Shown here: positions 49,223 to 58,271 of the stretch, piece by piece
Position numbering within the stretch: position 1 is the first letter of the stretch
How the letters are laid out: every line of letters begins with the position of its first letter
Source of the DNA: SICV01 sp964372375
GTDB taxonomy: Archaea; Nanobdellota; Nanobdellia; Pacearchaeales; GW2011-AR1
Direction of reading: 5' to 3'
Length of the DNA stretch: 62,052 bases
Assembly: GCA_964372375.1 (NCBI GenBank)
Contig: CAYJQF010000001.1
Location: 1-62,052, forward strand
Position numbers and translations under genes: made by a program
The notes under the pieces: generated by a model
What the model was told of the DNA's origin: nothing
The model's database searches: none
The model's input: only the letters and a program-made list of their open reading frames with translations

Positions 49223-50022
49223 TGGCAGAGAAAGAATCAATTAACAAGCCTAAGGATATGATCGAAGCAACGCCAGAAGAATTGGTAAAGCTTGAGCAGG
49301 AAGCACAAGCTACCGTAGCAGAGGCAGTCGTCCTAACAAGAGCTGAGCAGACAGCAGCACGCGAGAAAGAAGCGGAGCGGCAGGCCTTGGATTCTTGGGT
49401 GCCTAAGACGGCATTAGGTAGAAGAGTCAAGGCAAAAGAGAATACTGATATTGATGCTGTTCTTTCTTCGGGCAAGAAGATTCTTGAGCCGCAGATTATT
49501 GATTCACTCTTGAAAGTAGAGTATGATCTTTTATTAATAGGTCAGGCTAAGGGTAAGTTTGGTGGTGGGAAGCGCAGGGCCTGGCGACAAACCCAGAAAA
49601 AGACTATGGAGGGGAACGTGGTTACCTTTTCCTGTATGGCGGTCGTTGGTGACAAGAAAGGCCACGTGGGTGTTGGCTATGGCAGAGCAAAAGAAACCCT
49701 GCCTTCGCGGGCAAAAGCGATTCGTAAGGCAAAGCTTAATCTATTTAAGATTACCCGAGGGTTCGAATCTCCTACTGATACGATTCGTGAGCCCCACACC
49801 GTTCCATTCGTTGTTCAAGGCAAGTGTGGTTCTATTAGGATTAAATTAATTCCAGCACCGCGAGGGACTGGTTTGGTTATTGGTGACCAAGGCAAGAAGA
49901 TTTTACGGCTTGCAGGAATTCATGACGTGTATGCAGTCACTAAAGGGCAAACCAGGACAACTTTCAATGTTGCGAAAGCGCTCATAGATGCGTTACAAAA
50001 AACAAATCTCATACTCTTATGA
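49222..50022 (+). CDS. rps5: Ribosomal protein uS5 with acidic N-terminal extension
   Basis: 266 residues. The first about 70 are an acidic helical extension not typical of uS5 (KPKDMIEATPEELVKLEQEA). The family core follows: FGGGKRRAWRQTQKKTMEGN, KKGHVGVGYGRAKE and APRGTGLVIGDQGKKILRLA, the uS5 RNA-binding and decoding-site elements. It overlaps uL18 by one base and uL30 by four. Confidence 0.95.
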   Translation: MAEKESINKPKDMIEATPEELVKLEQEAQATVAEAVVLTRAEQTAAREKEAERQALDSWVPKTALGRRVKAKENTDIDAVLSSGKKILEPQIIDSLLKVEYDLLLIGQAKGKFGGGKRRAWRQTQKKTMEGNVVTFSCMAVVGDKKGHVGVGYGRAKETLPSRAKAIRKAKLNLFKITRGFESPTDTIREPHTVPFVVQGKCGSIRIKLIPAPRGTGLVIGDQGKKILRLAGIHDVYAVTKGQTRTTFNVAKALIDALQKTNLILL

Positions 50023-50435
50023 TACTTATAATTAGAATAAAAGGATTAGTAGAAATATCTCAGCAGGCGCAAGAAACTTTGTTCAGGCTTCATCTGCAGA
50101 GAAAGTATACTGCCACGCTGATTAAAGAAACTCCAGAAAATCTAAAGCTCCTTCAGAAGATACGGAATTATGTAGCATACGGCACACTTACGAAGGAAGA
50201 TCTTATTCTCCTGCTTGAGCAACGAGGCAAAGCATTCAAAGGCAAGAAAGTTGAGGTAAAAGCAGCGATAGACCAGCTCGACAAAAAGTCTTTAGAGGAT
50301 CTTAATATGAAGCCATTCTTCAGGCTGCATCCTCCTCGTGGCGGCATAGACAGCAGATTGCATTATGGCGTTAAGAAAGGTGTCCTTGGCAATCACAAAG
50401 ATAAAATCAATTTGCTGATGCGGAGGATGCTATGA
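50019..50435 (+). CDS. rpl30: Ribosomal protein uL30
   Basis: 138 residues, the longer archaeal form with a C-terminal extension: RIKGLVEISQQAQETLFRL, KIRNYVAYGTLTKEDLI, and FFRLHPPRGGIDSRLHYGV. Four-base overlap with uS5 and uL15. Confidence 0.94.
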   Translation: MILIIRIKGLVEISQQAQETLFRLHLQRKYTATLIKETPENLKLLQKIRNYVAYGTLTKEDLILLLEQRGKAFKGKKVEVKAAIDQLDKKSLEDLNMKPFFRLHPPRGGIDSRLHYGVKKGVLGNHKDKINLLMRRML

Positions 50436-50860
50436 AATTCAAGAAGCGTAAAAAGTCAAGCAGAAGGTTTGGCAATCAAACTGCTTTCCGAGGAGCAAAA
50501 GAGCGTACCAGACATTCAGGCAACCGGGGAGGGTATGGCATGGCAGGCACTGGAAAGAGAGCAGATCAGAAGAAAACGCTAGTCATTAAACTTACCGGAG
50601 GCAATAATTATTTTGGGAAATCAAAAACACTCAGGCGGGGCAACAAGCCTGCAAAGTACAAAGTTATGAATCTGCAGGATATACAATTGCAGCACGCTGA
50701 CAAAAAGGAAATAGATTTGACCGGCTATAAAATATTGGGAGCAGGAGAATTAAAAGTAAAAATAAAGATCATTGCTTCTGCTGCCTCTGCCACCGCTAGG
50801 GAAAAAGTGCAGGCAGCAGGCGGGGAATTGATTCTAAAAAAAGCCGGAATAAAAATATAA
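50432..50860 (+). CDS. rpl15: Ribosomal protein uL15, last gene of the operon
   Basis: 142 residues. The Gly/Arg/Lys-rich N-terminus (HSGNRGGYGMAGTGKRADQ) penetrates rRNA; the C-terminal domain has YKILGAGELKVKIKIIASAA. The unit ends here; secY downstream has its own TATA-like box. Confidence 0.95.
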   Translation: MKFKKRKKSSRRFGNQTAFRGAKERTRHSGNRGGYGMAGTGKRADQKKTLVIKLTGGNNYFGKSKTLRRGNKPAKYKVMNLQDIQLQHADKKEIDLTGYKILGAGELKVKIKIIASAASATAREKVQAAGGELILKKAGIKI

Positions 50861-50901
50861 GGCAGCAACATCTTTAAAAACTGCTTCTTACACGTAAGGA
50901 A

Positions 50902-52287
50902 ATGAACCTTAAATCTGCATTGTACAATCTTCCTGAGGTGAAGCATCCGCAGGAAAAGAAGCTTTCCTTCAATATTAAATTGAAATGGACGCTTATCATT
51001 TTAGCCGTATTCTTTATTCTTGCCAACATTCCTGTCTATGGTCTTTCTGCAAATTCCTTGCAGCGATTTGAATTTCTGGCTATTATTTTGGGAACTGAAT
51101 TTGGCTCTATCATTAGTTTGGGTATTGGCCCAATTGTGATGGCATCGATTATTTTGCAATTGCTCGTTGGCTCAGGCATTCTAAAAATTGACTTGAATAG
51201 TTCCGAAGGCAAGCGTTATTTTCAAGGCTTGCAGAAGCTCGGAGTCTTCTTTTTCATTCTCTTTGAATCTGCCGTCTACGTACTCATGGGAGGGTTGCAG
51301 GCAGTACCAGGTCTAACAGGCATAGTCATCTTCCAGCTAATTCTTGGCGGCTTAGCTATCATGCTCATGGATGAGGTGACTACGAAATGGGGCTTCGGCT
51401 CAGGCGTGTCCTTATTCATTCTCGCTGGTGTTGCCTGGCGTCTGTTCGCAGGATTATTCCAATTCATCGGCCCGTCAGGAGAGAATTGTTTGATTGACTT
51501 TTCTAATACGCCTTGTGCAGGAAAAGTATTCGTGATTATCCAATCTCTGATCAATGGTGCGCCTAAGGAATTACTCCTTGCAATACTTGCTTTGCTTATT
51601 ACTGCAGGTGTTTTTCTGGCGGTAGTCTGGGCACAGAGTTTGAAAGTAGAGATTCCGTTAAGTTTTGACCGATTGCGTGGCTATACGGTAAAATGGCCGC
51701 TCTCATTTTTCTATGCCTCTGTTATTCCTGTCATTTTAGCCGCGGCCCTTGTTGCTAACATTCAACTATTAGGAGGTCTGCTTGAAAACTATATTGGCAA
51801 GGCAACTCTGCTTGGCGGTTTCTCTCAAGGATCCCCCATATCAGGTCTTGCGTACTGGCTCGGTTTTTCGAATATTGTTGAAGCAGTCGTGCGCGGCAGC
51901 CTCCAAAGTACACAAGTTATCCAGCTCTTTACCCATCTCATCTTTTTCATGGCATTTTCAGCACTCTTTGCAGTATTCTGGGTAAAGACATCAGGCATGG
52001 ATGAGGCAAGCCAAGCAAAAAAGATTATGTCTTCAGGTCTGCAAATTCCTGGTTTTCGGAAAGATCAGCGCGTCCTGGAATCCATTTTGGGAAGATACAT
52101 TCTTCCTTTGACGATTATGGGCGGCCTCGCTGTCGGCCTTTTAGCAGCTCTCACCGATTCTCTCGGAGCGCTCACTTCAGGCACCGCTATCCTGCTTGCT
52201 GTCATGATTGCCTATCAGTTCTATCAAAATATCGCGCAGCAGCACGCCGTAGATATGCATCCAGCGATGCGTAATTTTATGAGGTAG
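50902..52287 (+). CDS. secY: Protein translocase subunit SecY
   Basis: 461 residues and ten membrane helices. The plug and pore region with GSIISLGIGPIVMASI and the cytosolic loop (SSEGKRYFQGLQKLG), QSLKVEIPLSFDRLRG and FWVKTSGMD match archaeal SecY. It is the channel for the large set of exported proteins in this window. CATCTTTAAAAAC near 50,875 is 27 bases before the ATG, so it is transcribed separately from the ribosomal genes, although it is in the usual place. Confidence 0.97.
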   Translation: MNLKSALYNLPEVKHPQEKKLSFNIKLKWTLIILAVFFILANIPVYGLSANSLQRFEFLAIILGTEFGSIISLGIGPIVMASIILQLLVGSGILKIDLNSSEGKRYFQGLQKLGVFFFILFESAVYVLMGGLQAVPGLTGIVIFQLILGGLAIMLMDEVTTKWGFGSGVSLFILAGVAWRLFAGLFQFIGPSGENCLIDFSNTPCAGKVFVIIQSLINGAPKELLLAILALLITAGVFLAVVWAQSLKVEIPLSFDRLRGYTVKWPLSFFYASVIPVILAAALVANIQLLGGLLENYIGKATLLGGFSQGSPISGLAYWLGFSNIVEAVVRGSLQSTQVIQLFTHLIFFMAFSALFAVFWVKTSGMDEASQAKKIMSSGLQIPGFRKDQRVLESILGRYILPLTIMGGLAVGLLAALTDSLGALTSGTAILLAVMIAYQFYQNIAQQHAVDMHPAMRNFMR

Positions 52288-52336
52288 TAATGGACGAGTG
52301 CACAGGCTTTAAATAGCATTCATCTCTATTTCTTAT

Positions 52337-52738
52337 ATGATTGCAGAATTTATTCAATCCTACCCAAAAGTAGGCATCATGTGTTTCGCCTTACTAGTTT
52401 CTTTTTTCATCTCTTTAGTGAATTATTTTGTCTTAGACAAGGAAAAGATGCGGGAAATTAAGGAAAAGCAGAAAGCTTTGCAGGAAGAAATGAAGAAACA
52501 TAAGGGCAATCCGGAAAAGATGATGGAGCTCAACAAGCAATTGTTTTCACATATGGGGGAGATGATGCGCCATTCATTCAAGCCCATGCTCATTACTTTG
52601 ATTCCGCTCTTGCTTTTTTTCAACTACCTCAGAGAAACCTTTGCCGCAACCGCTCTCGCAAAATCATGGATATGGTACTATATTGGCTCTTCAATTGTAG
52701 GAAGCATTATCTTTAGAAAGATATTCAAGCTACCATAA
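52337..52738 (+). CDS. EMC3/DUF106 membrane insertase-like protein
   Basis: 133 residues with three predicted helices: one N-terminal (VGIMCFALLVSFFISLVNYF), a charged coiled-coil segment (EKQKALQEEMKKHKGNPEKM), then two C-terminal helices. This is the Oxa1-superfamily architecture of archaeal DUF106/EMC3 proteins, which assist insertion of membrane proteins. It usually follows secY in archaea, as here. TTTAAATAG near 52,311 gives a leaderless start. Shorter than typical DUF106 proteins. Confidence 0.82.
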   Translation: MIAEFIQSYPKVGIMCFALLVSFFISLVNYFVLDKEKMREIKEKQKALQEEMKKHKGNPEKMMELNKQLFSHMGEMMRHSFKPMLITLIPLLLFFNYLRETFAATALAKSWIWYYIGSSIVGSIIFRKIFKLP

Positions 52739-52772
52739 TCCTTTTATACATACTGTAAGAGAGATACACAGC

Positions 52773-53402
52773 ATGAGCAAGCGAACGAGACTAATGATGC
52801 TCCTCGATGAGGATGCCGCACAGCGGGAATTGGCAGAAATGAACCGTGGATTTAAAAAGCAAGCACCGTGGAAATCAGTGTCTGATTTTTTGCTTGAACA
52901 ATGCACAGGCCAGTATACAGCGCTCTGGATGGTCGCACGCACCTTGAAAGTAGAAAGGCCGGAAGATTTTGGAAAACATGCTATTTCTGACTTGCAGCAA
53001 GCGGGAGCCAATCGTCAAGCACTCAGCGCGCTTGAAGGAGCACTTGCCTCTCTCGGCGTTCTCTTAAAAGAAAAGTCTAATGTAGAAATTGTTGAAGTAG
53101 AAGGGAGGACATATGAACCATTTAAAACAAGAAGATTTTATCGGTTGCAAGAATTTACGGTTGAGCTTGTGAGGAATAAAGGTGAACCGTATGTTCTTGT
53201 TAATAATACAACAAAAGTACCAGTGTCTCGTACAGGCAATAAGAGATGCACAGCAGATAAACTTTACACCATGTTTTCTATGTTTGCTCGCGGCGAAGAT
53301 ACAGCAGTAATTGCTTTTGATGTTGCTCGCACCGAAGATTCTGTGCGCAGCCATTTAATGAGGGGCGGAGTCCTTAAAAGAGCGGAAGAATTAGACCTGT
53401 AA
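52773..53402 (+). CDS. Hypothetical protein with DNA-binding-like C-terminus
   Basis: 209 residues, soluble. MSKRTRLMMLLDEDAAQREL opens a charged N-terminal half, with a middle like a small alpha/beta domain and a C-terminal MFARGEDTAVIAFDVARTED helix-loop-helix followed by SVRSHLMRGGVLKRAEEL. The end could be a winged-helix DNA-binding element, but this is a weak pattern. TTTTATACAT lies about 28 bases upstream. No family recognised; the position after secY/EMC3 does not reveal its role. Confidence 0.6.
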   Translation: MSKRTRLMMLLDEDAAQRELAEMNRGFKKQAPWKSVSDFLLEQCTGQYTALWMVARTLKVERPEDFGKHAISDLQQAGANRQALSALEGALASLGVLLKEKSNVEIVEVEGRTYEPFKTRRFYRLQEFTVELVRNKGEPYVLVNNTTKVPVSRTGNKRCTADKLYTMFSMFARGEDTAVIAFDVARTEDSVRSHLMRGGVLKRAEELDL

Positions 53403-53413
53403 AATCTGAAAAG

Positions 53414-53947
53414 TTATAATAATTGGAATTGCGCTGCTTCTCTTTTCTGTAATTCAGCAAAATACGTTTGAGTATGTGCACGCACTTGTTTAAGCAAGCT
53501 CATATGATGTTGTGGAACGTCACCTACTTCATCATATAATCCGGTATGAAAACACATTCCACGGTAAGTTACCTTATGGTCTTCGTCCCTTTCTCCTTCA
53601 AATTTCAATTCAAGTGCGCCATTAACGACACTTTGTGCATAAAGATTTCCACGTACATCAACCAGTACTTCTTTTCTCGGCACTGGTTGTCCTTTGACTA
53701 CTTTATCAACAATGCCATATCCAATAGTTATCTGGTTAGAAACAGCAAGTTCAACACGGCAAGGAATCTCTTGTGCAAGATACGTCAAATAGGTTTCGAG
53801 CTCTTCTCCAGTAAAAGGTCGTGGAAAGGCTATGCTCTCCAATTCAGATAGAGAAGGTTCTTCTCTCCTTGGCAAAATGCTAGTGCCTTCATCTCCACTC
53901 ATGTACCTGCATCCAAGAGGTAGGTTATAAACTTTATGGTGTTTCAT
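53414..53947 (-). CDS. Hypothetical protein with beta-rich core
   Basis: 177 residues from the ATG at 53947 (MKHHKVYNLPLGCRYMSGDE); a TTG at 53953 or the ATG at 53902 are alternatives. It has a beta-strand-rich middle (IPCRVELAVSNQITIGYGIV, VDVRGNLYAQSVVNGALELK) and a His-containing helical end (QHHMSLLKQVRAHTQTYFAEL). No signal, membrane segment or known domain. It is divergent from the next gene across 39 bases and convergent with the preceding one. Function unknown. Confidence 0.6.
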   Translation of the reverse strand: MKHHKVYNLPLGCRYMSGDEGTSILPRREEPSLSELESIAFPRPFTGEELETYLTYLAQEIPCRVELAVSNQITIGYGIVDKVVKGQPVPRKEVLVDVRGNLYAQSVVNGALELKFEGERDEDHKVTYRGMCFHTGLYDEVGDVPQHHMSLLKQVRAHTQTYFAELQKREAAQFQLL

Positions 53948-53986
53948 TGCCAATAAGCATTAATACCTTTCTTTCTCTCAAAGAGT

Positions 53987-54349
53987 ATGGCTCGGAAGAG
54001 CAGAAGAGAAAAGCATCAAAGACAGCAGAAGAGTGAACAGCTAGCCTTGCTTGAAGAAACGCTTACTGACGCAATGCTTACCACCTTGCAAGCAGCAGAA
54101 CGGCACGGAAGGATTGAAGGAATGCTTGTTCTGGGAAGCCTGACTGCACTTGGAAGCGGATTATTCTATCTATCCAGTACACCAAATTTTGTAGACTATA
54201 GCTTTGCATTGGGCACTACCTTGTTAGGTGTAGCAGTAGGCATGTCGCAGGGAGCATCTACTGCACAGAGAGAAATAATACGAATAATGCAAAGAAAACA
54301 TCCTTCCTATGCTGCTGCACTAAGTGCCTATCAAAGTCAAAGAGACTAG
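53987..54349 (+). CDS. Small membrane protein with charged N-terminus
   Basis: 120 residues. A strongly basic start (MARKSRREKHQRQQKSEQ) precedes a helical region and two hydrophobic segments (MLVLGSLTALGSGLFYLSS; FALGTTLLGVAVGMSQGAS), then a basic cytosolic end. CATTAATA at 53958-53965 is a TATA-like box 26 bases before the ATG. It is convergent with psmA, with a five-base gap. Unknown function. Confidence 0.6.
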   Translation: MARKSRREKHQRQQKSEQLALLEETLTDAMLTTLQAAERHGRIEGMLVLGSLTALGSGLFYLSSTPNFVDYSFALGTTLLGVAVGMSQGASTAQREIIRIMQRKHPSYAAALSAYQSQRD

Positions 54350-54354
54350 AAAAA

Positions 54355-55080
54355 TTACTTTACAAATTTTTTCAATTCATCGCCATGCAGGCGGATAAGC
54401 TTTTCATCCTTGCTGGTGATATATCCAACATCAAATCTGCTCAGATCAAAGTTCTTCTCAAGCAGTTCTTTGAATATCTTAAGTGCAAATCGAATGCCCT
54501 CTTCAATAGTCATGTCATCTTTGAAATCTTTTCGCAGCATTTCTTTGATTTTCTCATCATTTTCTCCAATAGCATTTGCTTTGTAGGCAAAATAATTACC
54601 AGTCACGTCTGACGTATACAAGTGGACCTTGCCTTTTGCCACGCCGGCAATTAAGAAGGCAACTCCATACGGTCGAGCACCTCCATACTGGGTGAACATC
54701 TGCTTTCTGTCAGCAATCATTCGGATAATTAAAATAGGGTCAACAGGACTATCGTATGTGACGCGGTGCTGCTGTGCTAATACCTGAGCCTGATCGATAA
54801 GGATGCGCGCATCGCTCAAAATGCCGGCAGAGCTTGCAATAATATGCTCATCAATCTCATAAATCTTGTTCATGCTTTCCGGAGCAACCAGTTTGTCACG
54901 GATTCTTCGGTCAGCGATAATAACCACGCCATCTTTGCATGCGAGGCCGATGCTCGAGCTGCCTAATCGTACGGTTTTCTCTGCATACTCAACCTGCAGC
55001 AAATGGCCGTCAGGCGAGAACATAGTTGCAGCTCGGTCATAGCCCATTGCCTGATGCTGCATTTCAGTCGGTATTTCCAT
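54355..55080 (-). CDS. psmA: Proteasome alpha subunit
   Basis: 241 residues. The N-terminal YDRAATMFSPDGHLLQVEYA is the alpha-subunit signature that gates the chamber; EKTVRLGSSSIGLACKDGVV and IADRRI follow. It forms the outer rings of the 20S proteasome with PsmB (8588-9241). A TATA-like GCTTAAATAG upstream plus GGAGAGG before the ATG suggests a short leader. It is divergent from SBDS; psmA next to SBDS and the exosome genes is the known archaeal superoperon arrangement, here with psmA inverted. Confidence 0.96.
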   Translation of the reverse strand: MEIPTEMQHQAMGYDRAATMFSPDGHLLQVEYAEKTVRLGSSSIGLACKDGVVIIADRRIRDKLVAPESMNKIYEIDEHIIASSAGILSDARILIDQAQVLAQQHRVTYDSPVDPILIIRMIADRKQMFTQYGGARPYGVAFLIAGVAKGKVHLYTSDVTGNYFAYKANAIGENDEKIKEMLRKDFKDDMTIEEGIRFALKIFKELLEKNFDLSRFDVGYITSKDEKLIRLHGDELKKFVK

Positions 55081-55151
55081 AGAAGTATTATCCTCTCCGG
55101 CTCTGAAAAATCAGCGCTATTTAAGCTTTATGATGCTTGCTCATTACCGAA

Positions 55152-55865
55152 ATGTATTTAATGACCTCTCTTGATGAAGACCATATGGGAGAAAAAGTGA
55201 CTGCGCGCGCTAAAGTAAAAGGTAAACACTATGAGATTCATGTTGACTTAGACGAAGCACTGAAAATAAAAGGAGGGAAGGGCGATATCATGGCTGCTCT
55301 TGACATGCCTAAAGTCTTCTCAGATATGAAGAAAGGGCAGCTTGCTGCGACTGCAGACCTCATGGATGCATTTGGCACTTCCGATGCATATGAAATTGCA
55401 AAGCAGATTATCTTGAAAGGAGAAGTACAAAAGACTCAGGAATTCAGAGATACTGAACGGGAGATGAAAATTAAACAAGTCATTGCATTAATCATTAAGA
55501 ATACAGTGGACCAGCATGGCAGACCGTATACTGAAGAGAGAATTAAGCGCGCCCTAGAAGAGGCTCATGTTTTTTTTGACAGCAAATCCGCTGAGCAGCA
55601 GCTTTCTGCCGCTGTTGAGAAGCTAAAAACAGTTATTCCTATCAAGCTTGAAACGAAGCGCATTAAACTGACTATTCCTGCTCAGTATACCGGGCAAGTC
55701 TATGGTATCGTGAAAGAATTCAAGGAAAGCGAAGAGTGGCTGGCAAACGGCTCTTTGCAAGCGGTAATTCAGATTCCCGCAGGCATGCAGCTTGATTTCT
55801 ATGAAAAGCTGAATCACATCACGCATGGAGCAGTTCATGCTGAAGAATTGCCAGAAAAAACGTAA
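55152..55865 (+). CDS. Ribosome maturation protein SBDS
   Basis: About 237 residues. The start is uncertain among ATG 55152, ATG 55161 and TTG 55137; TATTTAAG near 55,121 favours 55152. The N-terminal FYSH-type domain (VTARAKVKGKHYEIHVDLDE), the middle helical domain with EMKIKQVIALIIKNTVDQHG and a C-terminal ferredoxin-like domain match the family. With EF-2 it releases the anti-association factor aIF6 from 50S subunits. It is the head of the exosome superoperon, in the canonical order. Confidence 0.93.
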   Translation: MYLMTSLDEDHMGEKVTARAKVKGKHYEIHVDLDEALKIKGGKGDIMAALDMPKVFSDMKKGQLAATADLMDAFGTSDAYEIAKQIILKGEVQKTQEFRDTEREMKIKQVIALIIKNTVDQHGRPYTEERIKRALEEAHVFFDSKSAEQQLSAAVEKLKTVIPIKLETKRIKLTIPAQYTGQVYGIVKEFKESEEWLANGSLQAVIQIPAGMQLDFYEKLNHITHGAVHAEELPEKT

Positions 55866-55984
55866 AGGCGAGTACTTTTGATCTTGCTGGATTTTCAAGA
55901 CCCTCAAGATAAGTGCAAACCGCAATCTTTTTAAACACCTTTCTTTCTTTAATATAAGATAACACGAACAGGAGAACTGTCACA

Positions 55985-56023
55985 ATGTCTTGTTATGATA
56001 ATACGATATGCGAAAACAAGTAG
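55985..56023 (+). other. Short upstream reading frame overlapping the rrp4 start
   Basis: AGGAGA lies about eight bases before an ATG at 55985 that encodes MSCYDNTICENK and stops at 56023, past the rrp4 ATG at 56008 and in a different frame. The rrp4 ATG itself lacks a comparable ribosome site. TTTTTAAAC at 55,927-55,936 predicts a leader of about 50 bases. Translation of this frame could gate or couple rrp4 initiation. Confidence 0.45.
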
Positions 56024-56751
56024 AACAGGAAAAATCTAAAGAATCTGAACAAACAGGTATGCAGGATGCAACAAAATCTGCTGACGTAGTAAAGAAACGA
56101 AAGGCAGTAGTTCCCGGGGAAGTTATCATTTCAGGTGAAGATTATTTGCCCAGCGAAGGTACTCGCAGGCAGGGCAACGATGTGCTGGCAAGCAGGTTTG
56201 GATTAGCAGAAGAAGCAGGCCGCGTTATCAAAGTAATTCCGATTACGGGAGCATTTATTCCTCATCGGGGCAATTCAGTTGTTGGAAGAGTAACGAATAT
56301 CACTTTGAATGGATGGGTTGTTGACATTGACTGGGCATGTTCTGCTTTCTTGCCCATTGATGAATCTCCTCGCTTTATCAACAAGCACGAAATGGATCAA
56401 TTCCTGGCAATTGGTGATACGGTAGCAGCAAAAATCTGGTCAATCAATCAACGGGGCATCGACTTATCTCTGAATGGTCCAGGAGTAGGTAAGTTAGAAG
56501 GGGGATTTATCTTCAAAGTGAATTCAAACCGGGTGCCTCGAGTTATTGGCAGGGAAGGGAGCATGATCAACCTCATTAAAGAACATACGGGATGCCAAAT
56601 TACGGTCGGTCAAAACGGATGGATTTGGATTAAAGGCCAGAGTATTGACCATGAATTAAAGGCACGCAAGGCGATAGAACTCATTACCGAAAAACCCTAT
56701 GTTGAGGGCTTGACGGAAAAAATGGATGCCTGGTTCCAGGAGAATAGATAA
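56008..56751 (+). CDS. rrp4: Exosome RNA-binding subunit Rrp4
   Basis: 247 residues. A charged extension of about 30 residues precedes VVPGEVIISGEDYLPSEGTR, an S1 domain (GNSVVGRVTNITLNGWVVDI), and a KH domain with VPRVIGREGSMINLIKEHTG. It forms the RNA-entry cap of the archaeal exosome with Rrp41/Rrp42. It overlaps Rrp41 (TAATG). The upstream short frame (55985-56023) is noted separately. Confidence 0.95.
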   Translation: MRKQVEQEKSKESEQTGMQDATKSADVVKKRKAVVPGEVIISGEDYLPSEGTRRQGNDVLASRFGLAEEAGRVIKVIPITGAFIPHRGNSVVGRVTNITLNGWVVDIDWACSAFLPIDESPRFINKHEMDQFLAIGDTVAAKIWSINQRGIDLSLNGPGVGKLEGGFIFKVNSNRVPRVIGREGSMINLIKEHTGCQITVGQNGWIWIKGQSIDHELKARKAIELITEKPYVEGLTEKMDAWFQENR

Positions 56752-57455
56752 TGGTAGCACATAAAAGACCCGATGGCAGGAAAGTAACGCAACTGAGACC
56801 AATGCTAGCAAAAGTGGGAGTGGTGCCGAATGCGGATGGTTCAGCCTTATTTGCCTTTGGCGATACAATTGCAATTGCAGCCGTTTATGGACCAAGGCTG
56901 TTGCATCCACAGCACATGCAAGACCCTGAGCAGGCAGTGTTGCGCGTGAATTATGATTTATTAAGCTTCTCAGTCTACGATCGTAAAAGACCAGGACCTT
57001 CTCGCCGTTCTCAGGAAATTTCCAAGATGACTGAGTACGCGTTATCTCCTGTGTTAGATTTGAAAGATTTTCCTAATACGGTTATCGATGTGCAGATTTA
57101 TATCATTCAAGCAGATGCAGGCACACGCACAGCAGGCATTAATGCTGCTTCTATGGCTTTGGCGCATGCAGGCATTCCTATGAAGAATCTCGTTTGTTCT
57201 GTAGCGATAGGCAAGCAAGATCAAACTCTCGTTGTTGATTTAACGAAAGAGGAAGAAGATTTCAAGGAAGGAGAAGGCGCAACCGACTTTCCTCTCGCGA
57301 AAGTGGCTGGCTCTGATGAGTACACCTTAGTGCAGTTAGATGGCCACATTGACCCCGCTCTCGTGCCTGAGGTGCTTAAGCTCGCTGATGCATCATGTGA
57401 TGAAATCTATGAAGTGCAGAAGAAGGCGCTGAAAGAGGTGGTTAGCAATGAGTAG
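56751..57455 (+). CDS. rrp41: Exosome catalytic subunit Rrp41
   Basis: 234 residues, RNase PH fold: RPDGRKVTQLRPMLAKVGVV, FAFGDTIAIAAVYGPR, and the phosphate-binding/active-site loop ADAGTRTAGINAASMA. It is the phosphorolytic, catalytic subunit of the hexameric exosome core. It shares one base with Rrp4 and overlaps Rrp42 by eight. Confidence 0.95.
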   Translation: MVAHKRPDGRKVTQLRPMLAKVGVVPNADGSALFAFGDTIAIAAVYGPRLLHPQHMQDPEQAVLRVNYDLLSFSVYDRKRPGPSRRSQEISKMTEYALSPVLDLKDFPNTVIDVQIYIIQADAGTRTAGINAASMALAHAGIPMKNLVCSVAIGKQDQTLVVDLTKEEEDFKEGEGATDFPLAKVAGSDEYTLVQLDGHIDPALVPEVLKLADASCDEIYEVQKKALKEVVSNE

Positions 57456-58260
57456 CATGGAAGTAGCAGCAAATACGCTTGAGATGTTCAAGAAATGTTT
57501 TACTGCAGGCAAGCGCATCGATGGGCGAGGTCTCGAACAATACCGGGACATAACCTTAGAGTATGACATTTCAAAAGCGGCAGAAGGCTCGGTGCGGGTT
57601 CGTTTAGGAAAGACGGAAGTATTGGTAGGAATAAAATTAACTTTGGACAAACCATATCCAGACTCACTTGATAAAGGCAACTTGATGGTGTCTGGCGATT
57701 TGCTGCCTCTGGCCTCTCCTCGCTTTGAAGCCGGACCGCCTAAATTTGACGCTATTGAGTTACCACGGCTGGTCGATCGGGCTATTCGGGAATCTCATGT
57801 TATTGCATTCGATAAGCTAGTAGTGAAGCCAGGTGAAAAAGTCTGGACAGTTATTATTGATGTCTATCCCATTAATGACGATGGCAATTTAGTTGATGCA
57901 AGCATTATCGGTGCTATCGCTGCCCTTAGAACAGCAGTACTTCCCGGTATTGATGAAGCAGGTAACGTTGATTACAAGCACCGCACCAAGCAGAAACTAC
58001 CGCTTACCGATGCTATTCCTCTCGGGATTACCGCGTACAAGCTTGGTTCAGTTATCTTTTTCGATCCAGTGCGTGAAGAAGAAGAAGCTGCCGAGGTGAA
58101 AATAAACTTTGGTATTACCAAAGCAGGCAAAAAATATGCAATGCATAGCTGCCAGAAGACCGGCGCTACACCGCTTACCAAGAAAGAGTTAGAATATCTA
58201 AGTACACTCATACCTAAAAAATATGACGAGTTGAGAGAAAAGCTTAAAAAGTTTTTATAA
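57448..58260 (+). CDS. rrp42: Exosome subunit Rrp42
   Basis: 270 residues, RNase PH fold without the full active site: AGKRIDGRGLEQYRDITLEY, GKTEVLVGIKLTL, PFELPRLVDRAIRES-type segment (IELPRLVDRAIRES), and INDDGNLVDASIIGAIAAL. It pairs with Rrp41 to build the ring. It overlaps Rrp41 and is followed by rpoK after 11 bases. Confidence 0.95.
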   Translation: MSSMEVAANTLEMFKKCFTAGKRIDGRGLEQYRDITLEYDISKAAEGSVRVRLGKTEVLVGIKLTLDKPYPDSLDKGNLMVSGDLLPLASPRFEAGPPKFDAIELPRLVDRAIRESHVIAFDKLVVKPGEKVWTVIIDVYPINDDGNLVDASIIGAIAALRTAVLPGIDEAGNVDYKHRTKQKLPLTDAIPLGITAYKLGSVIFFDPVREEEEAAEVKINFGITKAGKKYAMHSCQKTGATPLTKKELEYLSTLIPKKYDELREKLKKFL

Positions 58261-58271
58261 ACTATAGCATC

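Noticed and set aside
49741..49800. GGTTCGAATCTCC looks like a tRNA T-arm
   Set aside because: It lies inside uS5 and is fully explained as coding sequence; no acceptor or anticodon stem can be drawn around it.
53947..53987. One TATA box shared by two divergent genes
   Set aside because: The box at 53958-53965 is 26 bases before the plus-strand ATG, but only about 15 before the minus-strand one, so a shared promoter is not supported.
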